Source: a virus. From it: 37,307 nucleotides of DNA. The stretch lies in IMG/VR virus record IMGVR_UViG_3300009518_000007, positions 1-37,307 of that record. One strand, 5' to 3'. A program made the translations under genes and the position numbers. Shown one piece after another: positions 28,986 through 37,307 of this stretch. The notes beneath the pieces were generated by a model. It was not told where the DNA came from. It made no database searches and worked only from the letters and a program-made list of their open reading frames with translations. Position 1 is the stretch's first letter. Every line of letters starts with the position of its first letter.

Positions 28986-30241
28986 ATACGTATTCCCCAA
29001 GATGCCAACTCTTTAAGTTTTTCTTTTGCTATCGGAATTGAACGGGTGAAGCTCTCAATCTGGATGCCCTTCATCTGTTCGGATATTTCTTTTACTTCAT
29101 CATAAAGCGGGTCTAAGCTATCACCCATAGCCACGATGCCAGCAATACGAGGGCCAGCATCTTGAGGCATTATCCACGTATGCCCGTCAAACTCGCTGTC
29201 ATAACGGAATTTAATTTGCTCCCTGTATTTCTTTGGATACTGAACCATTAAGGGATGCTTAGAAGCCCAATCGCTATGTACGCAAAGCATAACCCCATAT
29301 TTAGCGGCGTACTCAGGGTCTATCATTTTACCCTCTGCCCCGAACCAAAATACATCAGGAGAGTTTGTAATCATGTTCATTTGCAATTCAAACGGCGGCG
29401 AACCTCCGCGCATACAGGGATCGCCCAGCTTTATATCTTTGCCCTTTGCCCTTGATTCAAGGCTTATAAAATTCCGGCATTGATATTTTTTAAGCGTGTC
29501 GCTGAGCTTGTCATAAATGACGGTCAGGTTGGGGGTAATCTGTGACCATTTTTTTACCGCACAAATATAGAATTCCCCCTTTTCCTCAGTACCGAGAAGC
29601 GCAACGGAAGGCCACAACCCATCAACACCATGCGTATCAATGGCTATGTCAATAGTGCCTTCTAAATGCTTCTCAACAACAAAGGTCATTATCTCCGCCT
29701 TTGGCCCTAAATGATATTCAAGGTCGTCAACCTGTCCTTTATAAAGCTCATAACCTTCTACGAAAAACGATTCCATATCGCCGCGCGTCTTATCACACTT
29801 AATCCATAGCTTTTCGTTGTCATGTTCTTTAATATATTTTCTGAGCTTGCTTACACCCTTGACAAGTTCATACTCGCCCTGGTTGATTCCTAATTCGTCA
29901 AAGTACGGTTTAGCCTCACTTCGATAGATTTCAAGCTCATCAGCGTTTCTGCTGCCCCATACCCTCTTGCCGGAATTAACAAGCTCTATTTGTTCTTTCC
30001 CGTAGTATGTATCAGGGAATATAAACAAGTCGGTTTCTTCCCTCACTTCCGCAATGCCTTCTACGCGGTCAAACTTATCTGAGCCTTCTCCGACCTCCGT
30101 ATCTTTAGAAGAAGGAAAGGCGTTAATCCAAGGGCTGCTATACGTCACACGCCCAAACCACTTCGCAAGGGTACGCGGCAATTCCGAGAAGATGCCATTG
30201 TCCTGAATATGGGCTGATTTACTTTTATAATCCTGAATCAT
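28982..30241 (-). CDS. ATP-grasp-like protein in the virion operon
   Basis: The 419-residue protein reads as an ATP-grasp enzyme. Features are a pre-ATP-grasp segment (LFIFPDTYYGKEQIELVNSG), a VWGSRNADELEIYRSEA loop, LWIKCDKTRGDMESFF as likely ATP-binding strand and glycine loop, EIMTFVVEKHLEGTIDIAID as the metal and substrate strand, and GDPCMRGGSPPFELQMN in the C-terminal part. ATP-grasp enzymes join a carboxylate to an amine or similar nucleophile. The gene lies between the largest internal protein and the fibre, overlapping both by 4 bases. A role in virion or fibre modification is only inferred. The substrate is unknown. Confidence 0.6.
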   Translation of the reverse strand: MIQDYKSKSAHIQDNGIFSELPRTLAKWFGRVTYSSPWINAFPSSKDTEVGEGSDKFDRVEGIAEVREETDLFIFPDTYYGKEQIELVNSGKRVWGSRNADELEIYRSEAKPYFDELGINQGEYELVKGVSKLRKYIKEHDNEKLWIKCDKTRGDMESFFVEGYELYKGQVDDLEYHLGPKAEIMTFVVEKHLEGTIDIAIDTHGVDGLWPSVALLGTEEKGEFYICAVKKWSQITPNLTVIYDKLSDTLKKYQCRNFISLESRAKGKDIKLGDPCMRGGSPPFELQMNMITNSPDVFWFGAEGKMIDPEYAAKYGVMLCVHSDWASKHPLMVQYPKKYREQIKFRYDSEFDGHTWIMPQDAGPRIAGIVAMGDSLDPLYDEVKEISEQMKGIQIESFTRSIPIAKEKLKELASWGIRI

Positions 30242-33200
30242 TGCTGACCCCTGATTGTAAACATCTTCTGCATTCTCCGCAGTTCCTTAGTGGCTTCCGG
30301 CCCTATTGCTTTTTCAACCTGCTTCTGTATTTCCTTTCTCTGCTCTGCCTGTTCTTTATGAAGATCCATGATTGCGATTTCCGCATCAGAAGGGGCATTC
30401 CATGAAGTCACACCTATGGATTGAAGCATGGACTGATACAGCGTATAATCTCTCGCATTAAACAATCCCTGTATTGGTATAGGGGCAAAACCCGTCACGT
30501 AATCGCTTATCTGTTCGCCTACGTCTTTTTTTCTACCCCATGCGTCGCGGCCAGTAAGCCCTTCAATAGCGGGTCTCACCGTTGCCGGATTTAATCTATG
30601 ATATGAAAAGCTACGGAGGTCTGTGATTAAATGGTAAATATCGCCCGGTACTGTCCTGATAGAATATTCCTTTCCGTCATAGACGAACCCGAAGAGATGC
30701 TTCATAGTATAAGCAGCATAATCTATGGGGTCATTCGCAAGTCTATCCGCTTCGTCTCCTATAATCGCACCAAGAATTCTTGCACCTATAAAGTTATAAG
30801 CGGCAAGTCGGATTAAGGCCGCCGCCTGTTCTTTTCCGTATGGCTTCAATGCCTGTAATGCAAATCCCGCCCGCGCCTCGAGAAAATCCGGGGCAAGCGC
30901 CGCAAGCCTGAAAACATCTTGCAGGGTAGGGTTTCTACCCATAGCCTTATAGTTCAGTTCCCCAAAAGCATGGTTAGCCTGATCCGCGCTTAACTTTAAA
31001 AGCTGATCCCTGTTTAATTCAGGATACCGCGCCTGATTTCTTTCAAAAGCATCCATAGCCATGTTCATCTTAATTTCAGGAATCTTTTTCTTGAATAGAT
31101 ATTCCTTGTATTTGTGGGATGCAGGGCCAAGCAGGGGTATCTTTTCTATTAATCCTGATCCGAATAATCCCTCAGAGAACAGCGAAGCCGAATCACCGCC
31201 ATAAACTTTCAGTCCGTGATTGATAAGCTCTCTCTGTACGGGATCTTCCGTATCGAGTGCATGAGTACCCCACGGATTAACCTTGTGACCGATAGCGTGT
31301 TCAATTTCCGTCACCTGATGAAACGGGGAAATGCTCAGGAGTGTATTCTTTAATTCCCCGCTTCCTTTGAGTATGGCAGCCGTGACAGCGTTTTCTTGTA
31401 ATGCTGATTTAGCTAGGGCGTTTTTCAGCTTTTTGTATCCCTCTTTATGGATAAGTAAATCACCTTGTAAAAAGATGGGTTTGCCCTCGGCATCCTTACC
31501 TACCCATTTATAACCCCTTAATGCGGAGTGTGGTATTTCACGGTAAAGACCGTAATCCTCGTCCTTAATTGTACGGGGCTTAATTAGATAGGATTCTGAC
31601 GGCTTCTCCCCTCCGGGTAATTCAACACCAGAACCCGAAACTATCGCAAGGGGCTTCCCATCGGCTGCATCTTGAGAAGGTAAATCCTTGACGAACTTCC
31701 TTGTCAGAATAGCCTTGTTAAAAGAATTCTCGTAAATAGTAATGAGTTTTCCAATGTCCTTCTCGTAGGTGTATCCTTCCTGCTCACCATCGAAGAAGTG
31801 TTCAAAAATTCTCTTTTTAAGAAATGCGGGGTTTGCCCTGAATAATCCGGCGTTGGATTCCGCCATAATTCTGCCCGTCATCGGGTCTTTTTTCTTCAAG
31901 ACCTGATTGACGTAATCAGAAACACCGTGGTCTATCATCTCCGCTTCGATAGCCTTATCGAGTTTTGCGCTGTAATATTGCCTGATGTTTTCGGCAAAGG
32001 TCTTTTCTTCGTCGCTTAAAGTTAGTGCGTTCTCATAACCCTTCTTGATAGCAGGGTCTTGTGATTTGTCCGCCCATTCCCTGAGCTTTGCAGCATCCCC
32101 TCCGGCTGCAACGTAATTCGCCATTGCCTCTCTTTTTTTTCTCGATACCGTGGAGATTATCTGTTCCGCCCATTTCTGAGTTTTGAGTCCTGAAATATCT
32201 ATTCCGCCAAGATGCTCCATGAATACCTTGTCAAAGTTGGTGAACTTGACTTCTGAGTTTTTATACCAATCCCATACCGAAGCCCCTATAGCCTTGACCT
32301 TCTCAAAGGCATTACGTGGGGCTGCCATGACACCCTTGTAGATAGCGGATGCCTGTTCTGAGAACTTCATCCTGTCATTAAAGGTGGTAGTCTTGGGAAG
32401 GTTCTCAAGGGATTGTGTAAGCTGGTCTATGTCGGGAGCGGTTTCGCCCTTTGCGCCGCGGGCTTTCGCGCCTACGCCTTTAATTTCGGCTTGCGAGGAT
32501 GGCTCAGGTTGAACAATTTTAGTTTCCGCCGTGGGTTGTCCCTCGGCTTCTATCTCTTTCCTAAACTCAGGCACGCTTCGCCCAATCTCAGGGTATAAAT
32601 CACGAACCTTCACGCCGCCGGGACTCGACAAAGAAGAAAACAACAATCCCGTTCCTAACCCCTTTGCGGCTTCTTTTATCTTCTGACCTTCAGGAGCTTC
32701 CATTGCGCTCTCAAGGGCGAACGTCCCCCCCATCATGGTAGCCTGAATATATCTTGAAAACGGCTGTATCATCTTGAACACGCCGTATAGCGTCCCTGTT
32801 TTTGCCGCTTCTATAAGGCCGCCGATAAACGGGTCTTGGTCATGCTCGATTGCCTTCTCCGCACCTGTAACGGCGGGTATGGTAAAGCCGGATGCCACTT
32901 TTAAGGCAAAATCTACAATCCCCGGAACTGCTCCGCCCACCGCTTCACCTACCAATTCTTCAAGAAACCCCACGCCTACTTTGTCCGCCCTATCCTTCCA
33001 GTAACCAGCATTACGGTTATATTCTTCCGCCGCCTTCTCAAATAGTCCGCCGCGTTCCATGCCTGTCTCACGCTGTATATATTTTGTAAGCACATCAAAA
33101 GTATCCGCCATGTTCGCTATGCCGCGATTAATAGCAGATGCCGCCGTATATCCCGTAGCCATCCACGGGTCAGCAATATTACTGAAAAACTGGGTGAATC

Positions 33201-33369
33201 CGTTTCTCTGTTCAACCTGCTTATCAGGAGTAAAATCTTTCACATGGTTGTCCACGTACTGATCAACGGGGAATGGAGAAGGCTCGGCGTGATGGGGTAA
33301 ATCCGCCATAGGTACAATATCCCCCCTGCTTACATTTGGCATATCATTCTGTGAAACTATATCGTTCAT
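30238..33369 (-). CDS. Very large internal virion (ejection) protein
   Basis: The 1043-residue protein is mostly helical with several hydrophobic patches (VGFLEELVGEAVGGAVPGIV, FRLAALAPDFLEARAGFALQ). Its N-terminal region is Pro-rich and the length is comparable to T7 gp16-like internal core proteins, which form the ejection channel. No lysozyme motif was recognised. It follows the gp14-like and gp15-like genes and overlaps the next gene, in T7-like order. The function is inferred from size and order. Confidence 0.7.
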   Translation of the reverse strand: MNDIVSQNDMPNVSRGDIVPMADLPHHAEPSPFPVDQYVDNHVKDFTPDKQVEQRNGFTQFFSNIADPWMATGYTAASAINRGIANMADTFDVLTKYIQRETGMERGGLFEKAAEEYNRNAGYWKDRADKVGVGFLEELVGEAVGGAVPGIVDFALKVASGFTIPAVTGAEKAIEHDQDPFIGGLIEAAKTGTLYGVFKMIQPFSRYIQATMMGGTFALESAMEAPEGQKIKEAAKGLGTGLLFSSLSSPGGVKVRDLYPEIGRSVPEFRKEIEAEGQPTAETKIVQPEPSSQAEIKGVGAKARGAKGETAPDIDQLTQSLENLPKTTTFNDRMKFSEQASAIYKGVMAAPRNAFEKVKAIGASVWDWYKNSEVKFTNFDKVFMEHLGGIDISGLKTQKWAEQIISTVSRKKREAMANYVAAGGDAAKLREWADKSQDPAIKKGYENALTLSDEEKTFAENIRQYYSAKLDKAIEAEMIDHGVSDYVNQVLKKKDPMTGRIMAESNAGLFRANPAFLKKRIFEHFFDGEQEGYTYEKDIGKLITIYENSFNKAILTRKFVKDLPSQDAADGKPLAIVSGSGVELPGGEKPSESYLIKPRTIKDEDYGLYREIPHSALRGYKWVGKDAEGKPIFLQGDLLIHKEGYKKLKNALAKSALQENAVTAAILKGSGELKNTLLSISPFHQVTEIEHAIGHKVNPWGTHALDTEDPVQRELINHGLKVYGGDSASLFSEGLFGSGLIEKIPLLGPASHKYKEYLFKKKIPEIKMNMAMDAFERNQARYPELNRDQLLKLSADQANHAFGELNYKAMGRNPTLQDVFRLAALAPDFLEARAGFALQALKPYGKEQAAALIRLAAYNFIGARILGAIIGDEADRLANDPIDYAAYTMKHLFGFVYDGKEYSIRTVPGDIYHLITDLRSFSYHRLNPATVRPAIEGLTGRDAWGRKKDVGEQISDYVTGFAPIPIQGLFNARDYTLYQSMLQSIGVTSWNAPSDAEIAIMDLHKEQAEQRKEIQKQVEKAIGPEATKELRRMQKMFTIRGQQ

Positions 33370-35342
33370 TTCTTTGCCGCTTGTTCAAGGTCGTACATTT
33401 CACGATATTGCGGGTCAACTTCTTCTCTGCTTTTTGGTATGTCCTTTGTGGTCTTTGCTGTAGCCGTTGGCGCACTATAATGATACTGACCATCAGGCCA
33501 TAACCACGCTTGCTTGCCGGACTTCGTAGTAATCGTGTTTTCCTGTTTTGCTTCTGTGCTCGGCGTATATTTCGGAACAAAAAAGCCCTTTATCTTCTCC
33601 CATCCGCTCGGCTTCCCTGATTGCATGCTCTCTTTTATTGACTTCACCTTTTCGTCAATCTTCATCCTGTAATGAGGTACGATCTCTTTCGCCTTATTGA
33701 ATATTTCTTCTGTTGTAACTGGTACTCGTTTTCCTTCTGTGGCTTTCTTTGTTTCTTCCTTTACCCACTTTTGAAGTTCCTGTTGTGCTTGCGCCGCCTT
33801 TTCGGTCTCAGCGGGTATTGAAGGAAGTAGCGCACCTTTGCTCGGAGCAATCTGGCTTGTGAGATATTTATTCGCCTGAGATAATCCATGATTAGTGTCT
33901 TTCAATTCTCTATTATCAAGACGACCAAGAAGCGCAAAGGCTGTCCCGCTTTTCAGATGATTGGTATTGACAATCTCCTTTTTGGCTTCATCATAGTTCC
34001 CGCCGTCTATTAATTCCTGTATGCGTAAATATTCCTTTCTGTCCTCATGGTTTGAAACGTCTTCATCCGTCCTCTTGCCCCATGTCCTGATGCCGTTTAA
34101 AAGTTGTAATCCTTCAGGCGTTCCCTTGAGGAACTTGCTCTGCTTTAATTTTTTACTTGCTTCTCCGAGTTTCCCGCCTACAATATCTTCAATAACACCC
34201 CGCGCCTCTTTCTCTTTGCCTTCCCTCTGTATCCTCTCTGTATCGGCGTTCTTCGCATGAATGTAGGTTTCTGCTTCATTTATTAATTTACGGTTAGGAT
34301 TGCCGTTTTTATCGAGAAGCCCGTTCTCCCTGCGAAAGTCCTCGCTCTGTAATTCTCTTTCGGCAGAACCAAAATCAAAACTTCCGTCTTCGTGCTGCCA
34401 TCTGGATTCGAGTTTTCCTATTGAGGCATTTACCGCAAGTTCGCCCTGCTCCCTGTCCATCTTGTTTTTAACAACTTCAAGCCTGTTCTCTCCGTATGTT
34501 TGAAAATTGGCGAGTTCCTTTGGATCAATGTCCTTATATATTCCCGCGTCCATCTTCTTTAATGTACGGACAATCAATGATGGGTCATTGCTTTTCAGAC
34601 CTAAAATAACTTCCGATTCCTCCCGCTTCTTAAGAAATTTCTGTGTGCGTTCGTGCAGTTCATGTGCTGTAATGATGTGATCGTTTGCCGCTAATGTGAG
34701 CTTTGCCCTGTATTCGTTTTCCACGGCCGCACGCTGGGCTAACAGCTTGCCTATTCCTTTTGGTTTTAGATCAACACCCGTCTGTAAAATTGAAGCGTCA
34801 GCATCAGCGGATATTAGGGTTATGCCCGCTTCTTCCGTGGCATGGTCTATTTGCTGTGTAAGCTCAGACCATTGCTGCGAGGCTTCGTCGGCTGCTATGT
34901 CAAGCTGGTACTTCCCATCTTCCGTGAGAAGTTTCAGCCGTTTCATTTCTATTACATGCTTGACCGTGTTTATTTTCCCGCCAAGCCACGGCTCGACATG
35001 GTTCCATATACGTTCGTTATTCCCTAACTGGTCATGGTACTTTTTAAGAAGCTCATCGGTCTGCTTCTGAATATCACCAGTAAAATTATTATAATCAGTC
35101 CTTTGTTCAAAACCCTCAATCACCTTTTCAATATCGCCATTGACAAGGTTCTCCGTCTTCAGCATCGAAACATGGTCTTCTGCGCTTTGAATGGCGCGAT
35201 AAACTTTTGCCCCATACTGCGCGGTTGATTCAATACCCTCTGCCGCTTTTTCCACGGCGGCAAATGGAGCACCCGCCATGCCCGGTGATAGTTCGGGCAT
35301 CGGTACTTCTTTAGGTGTTATTGAGGTTGGTATTAGCGGCAT
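33366..35342 (-). CDS. Large internal virion protein, gp15-like
   Basis: The 658-residue protein is almost wholly helical and charged, with long predicted coiled coils (EDHVSMLKTENLVNGDIEKV, HELHERTQKFLKKREESEVI) and repeated NYDEAKKEIV-type segments. Its size and order match the gp15-type ejection protein of T7-like phages. The N-terminus has MPLIPTSITPKEVPMPELSP, as in several such proteins. Its stop overlaps the next start (ATGA). No enzymatic motif. Confidence 0.7.
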   Translation of the reverse strand: MPLIPTSITPKEVPMPELSPGMAGAPFAAVEKAAEGIESTAQYGAKVYRAIQSAEDHVSMLKTENLVNGDIEKVIEGFEQRTDYNNFTGDIQKQTDELLKKYHDQLGNNERIWNHVEPWLGGKINTVKHVIEMKRLKLLTEDGKYQLDIAADEASQQWSELTQQIDHATEEAGITLISADADASILQTGVDLKPKGIGKLLAQRAAVENEYRAKLTLAANDHIITAHELHERTQKFLKKREESEVILGLKSNDPSLIVRTLKKMDAGIYKDIDPKELANFQTYGENRLEVVKNKMDREQGELAVNASIGKLESRWQHEDGSFDFGSAERELQSEDFRRENGLLDKNGNPNRKLINEAETYIHAKNADTERIQREGKEKEARGVIEDIVGGKLGEASKKLKQSKFLKGTPEGLQLLNGIRTWGKRTDEDVSNHEDRKEYLRIQELIDGGNYDEAKKEIVNTNHLKSGTAFALLGRLDNRELKDTNHGLSQANKYLTSQIAPSKGALLPSIPAETEKAAQAQQELQKWVKEETKKATEGKRVPVTTEEIFNKAKEIVPHYRMKIDEKVKSIKESMQSGKPSGWEKIKGFFVPKYTPSTEAKQENTITTKSGKQAWLWPDGQYHYSAPTATAKTTKDIPKSREEVDPQYREMYDLEQAAKK

Positions 35343-35345
35343 AAT

Positions 35346-35813
35346 CTATCCTATCCACGGGCTGTTTATGCCCTTTTGCGCGGCTGCGTACCCTAAACCC
35401 GCACGCCCTATACTTGTTAGAAAAGTGCCCATAGCCCCCGTTGTCCCGGCGTATGAGGCAACATCTCCATAATATTTTTGCAAAGTAGCGGATGTTTCCC
35501 CGGCGTATTTAATCCTCTCCTGTTCTTCCTCTGCCTGCATAGCGGTATCGGCAAGGATAAGAAGCGGAGAGCCTTTTGTAATATCAACTCCGGCTTTTGC
35601 ATAAAGCGACCTCTGCCTTCCCATAAGGTTAGAGAATTTGGCTGTGGAGGCTTCGGATTCTTCCCTCATTTTTTCAAGGGCTACATTTGCGTTATAATCA
35701 TAGGCCGCGCTTTCCGCCTGACCCTTTTTGTATTGGGCAACCGCGCCGACAGTACCGCCAGCAAGACCCATCCCGGAAAACAAACCCGCCATATTGGTAG
35801 CAGTTAGTTCCAT
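35346..35813 (-). CDS. Internal virion protein, gp14-like
   Basis: The 155-residue protein has a Gly/Ala-rich N-terminus (GLFSGMGLAGGTVGAVAQYK), then AYDYNANVALEKMREESEAS and the segment RQRSLYAKAGVDITKGSPLL, where GVD-x(4)-GSP is typical of T7 gp14-like internal core proteins. A helical region follows (DTAMQAEEEQERIKYAGETS). It is thought to insert in the host membrane during DNA ejection. The neighbours are a GNAT-like gene and the gp15-like gene, as expected. Confidence 0.8.
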   Translation of the reverse strand: MELTATNMAGLFSGMGLAGGTVGAVAQYKKGQAESAAYDYNANVALEKMREESEASTAKFSNLMGRQRSLYAKAGVDITKGSPLLILADTAMQAEEEQERIKYAGETSATLQKYYGDVASYAGTTGAMGTFLTSIGRAGLGYAAAQKGINSPWIG

Positions 35814-36274
35814 TTTATTGCATCCTTGTTAAAAATTCGGGAATACATATATACAGATTCATTTGAAGGCCCGTAGCATTTAAGAAAACCCTCCAACTCA
35901 AAACCGAGACATTTAAACCATTTTTCATCATGTGTTAGCGACACCGCCTGTACCCTGCAAAAACCTTTTTCTTCAGCCATTAAGGGCAATCTTTTTTTAA
36001 GTTCTCTGAATGCGGTCAGCTTGTATTTATAAAAAAGTGCCGAAATAAGTATCCATGCTTCTCCGCGTTTCCATCCGAGGTTTATTATGCCCGCACACAT
36101 GACCGGGGCTTGAAAGCACATAAGCGTAAGAGCTGCGCTGCCGGGGCTAAGATACGCGGTCAGCATTTCATTCACCATCTTTTCAGAGAGCACCTTGCCC
36201 ATGCCCCGGTTACGGGTTATAATATCTATCGCATGCTCTGCCGCAAAAGGCACAACCCTGAGATCAATTCTCAT
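35804..36274 (-). CDS. GNAT-like protein (gp13-type position)
   Basis: The 156-residue product starts MRIDLRVVPFAAEHAIDIIT and has strands and helices in GNAT order, with LMCFQAPVMCAGIINLGWKR, a central WILISALFYKYKLTAFRELK and an end motif (GFCRVQAVSLTHDEKWFKCL, then GFELEGFLKCYG). Proteins of this type occupy the gp13 position in podovirus tail operons; the acetyl-CoA loop is not clear, so activity may be lost. It overlaps both neighbours. Confidence 0.7.
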   Translation of the reverse strand: MRIDLRVVPFAAEHAIDIITRNRGMGKVLSEKMVNEMLTAYLSPGSAALTLMCFQAPVMCAGIINLGWKRGEAWILISALFYKYKLTAFRELKKRLPLMAEEKGFCRVQAVSLTHDEKWFKCLGFELEGFLKCYGPSNESVYMYSRIFNKDAIKWN

Positions 36275-37307
36275 CCGCCGTCTGCAACGCTCAATCGCGG
36301 AATTATGGCTTTAAGCGTAAAGGGTAAGGGCAGATCATGGACGATTGTTATTGTTGCCTCATCGTCCCACCCGCCATCTATATCAACCGTTATGTCGCCT
36401 GTAAAAAGAGTAGGCGCTGTACCCGTTCCAAACGGGATCAAGTAGGTATTGCCCGGACTCAGGGAATAGCCGAAAACGCCGAGAGTTCCCGGAGCAATAG
36501 AATAACCATAGCCAACATTGTAAAGTTTTTTATTATTAGACCCCACCTTGCAGCCAAATGTTTCATAGAAGCATAAAGTAGCACGGCTTATCTTTTGCTT
36601 TTTCCCCCTTGATGTTCCTTGCTGGCTGCCGATATTAGGATTCATCGGATCTATTGTTGTGGTATAGGGAAGTCCTATGTGGATTTTATTACAGTAATAC
36701 GAAAAAGTTATAGTATCTGCGGCAACCGTTTCGTCAAAGATAATTGCCCCGTCACCCAGCGCCTGCACTTCCTTGCCCATAAGATAGGTCATGCCGGAAA
36801 TTACATTCGTGACTTTCGTGGCAGTTCCGCCCGACGCGTAAGCAGTCCATCCCGTAGAATCAATACCTAACAGCGAAAAAGTATTCGTTGTATAATAGAC
36901 TGTGATTGTAATTGACGTGCAACTCCATGTTGCTCCAATGGCATGTGTGCTGACCCCAACATCTACACCGAAACCGCTATTGTTATTGATGTCAGAATAT
37001 AACCAATCGCCATCCCACAAATCAGAAGAACTGCCTAACGGGGTTGTGATATTAGAAAACCACCATGACGTTCCGCCCTCAAGGTTTATCCAGTTTTGCG
37101 TGTCACCATAATCTGAGCCAGCCTTCATTAATGTAGTTTTGGGGTCAATAGCGACAGTAGAACCCGTAGTATTATATTGAACCTTAATTCCCCTTATGAC
37201 CGCATTGGAAAGAACGGTAAAACCAAAGCCTGTTATTTTTTCATGCGTGTTCGTGCCGATGCTGCTTGAACCCCAGCCCGACACAGTTTTGGCCTGATTA
37301 CTTACAG
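36271..37307 (-). CDS. Tail tubular protein B-like (5' end beyond window) with an inserted beta domain
   Basis: The frame is open to the right edge, so the start is outside. The C-terminal half fits tail tubular B proteins: YLMGKEVQALGDGAIIFDET, IHIGLPYTTTIDPMNPNIGS, GKKQKISRATLCFYETFGCK, FTGDITVDIDGGWDDEATIT and LPLPFTLKAIIPRLSVADGG. The visible first half is a Thr/Ser/Gly/Trp-rich beta domain (KITGFGFTVLSNAVIRGIKV, DLWDGDWLYSDINNNSGFGV, WSCTSITITVYYTT) inserted before those motifs. The GTG at 37284 is an internal codon, not a start. The protein forms the tail tube next to the nozzle and fibres. Confidence 0.8.
   Translation of the reverse strand, partial: VSNQAKTVSGWGSSSIGTNTHEKITGFGFTVLSNAVIRGIKVQYNTTGSTVAIDPKTTLMKAGSDYGDTQNWINLEGGTSWWFSNITTPLGSSSDLWDGDWLYSDINNNSGFGVDVGVSTHAIGATWSCTSITITVYYTTNTFSLLGIDSTGWTAYASGGTATKVTNVISGMTYLMGKEVQALGDGAIIFDETVAADTITFSYYCNKIHIGLPYTTTIDPMNPNIGSQQGTSRGKKQKISRATLCFYETFGCKVGSNNKKLYNVGYGYSIAPGTLGVFGYSLSPGNTYLIPFGTGTAPTLFTGDITVDIDGGWDDEATITIVHDLPLPFTLKAIIPRLSVADGG

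Noticed and set aside
34021-35228. Plus-strand frames within the gp15-like gene
   Set aside because: Products are Ser/Phe/Leu-rich, as expected from the antisense of a helical Lys/Glu-rich gene; no start signals.
1-37307. CRISPR array, tRNA genes, integrase or insertion sequence
   Set aside because: No regular repeat-spacer pattern, cloverleaf, recombinase motif or transposase was found by reading both strands; a tRNAscan or HMM search could still find weak cases.

Overview
The window looks like most of the genome of a T7-/BPP-1-like podovirus, a short-tailed dsDNA phage. The sequence shows a GpA-type large terminase, a head-to-tail connector portal, a gp14-like internal core protein, two very large internal virion proteins, a tail tubular B C-terminus and a fibre with a T7-tail-fibre-like N-terminal domain. 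No integrase, tRNA, CRISPR array or insertion sequence was seen. Lipobox proteins, Sec-type signal peptides and a SleB-like endolysin suggest a Gram-negative host; the host lineage cannot be named from this window. The left edge cuts a scaffold-like gene and the right edge cuts a tail tubular B-like gene, both on the minus strand. This fits a circular or circularly permuted genome with the major capsid and tail tubular A genes in the short missing arc.

Layout. (1) Minus strand, 1-6811: scaffold-like protein, small head proteins, Bbp19-like protein, portal, TerL, TerS and tiny membrane peptides. (2) Minus strand, 6924-14942: a zinc/HTH regulator candidate, SSB, primase-polymerase/RecA-like ATPase, HNH remnant, deoxyribosyltransferase-like protein, polynucleotide kinase-phosphatase, metallophosphoesterase, RusA resolvase, many small Cys-rich proteins and a small HTH regulator at the head. 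(3) A divergent control region at about 14940-15190, with a palindrome over the regulator start, a consensus rightward promoter and a structured leader. (4) Plus strand, 15188-21306: small zinc-ribbon and membrane proteins, Sak4-like ATPase, RNA ligase, PAPS-reductase-family protein and a membrane-anchored glycine-rich protein. (5) Minus strand, 21307-37307: lysis genes, then an unusual set of genes whose products carry Sec-type signal sequences (glycine-rich protein, TPR protein, fibre-like proteins and the T7-type fibre itself), then an ATP-grasp protein, the internal virion proteins and tail tubular B.

How the parts fit. The two central modules supply replication, recombination (Sak4-like ATPase, RusA, SSB), nucleotide and sulfur-type chemistry, and a kinase plus RNA ligase pair able to repair cleaved RNA. 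The late genes package DNA, build the particle and lyse the cell. The most unusual feature is the exported, fibre-like gene cassette at 22662-28985, because cytoplasmically assembled tailed phages do not normally put signal peptides on fibre proteins. A second point is a set of small genes (8036-8166, 11195-11772, 16387-16720, 18067-18289) whose frames are broken at short homopolymers, suggesting either systematic sequence indels or real decay or frameshifting.
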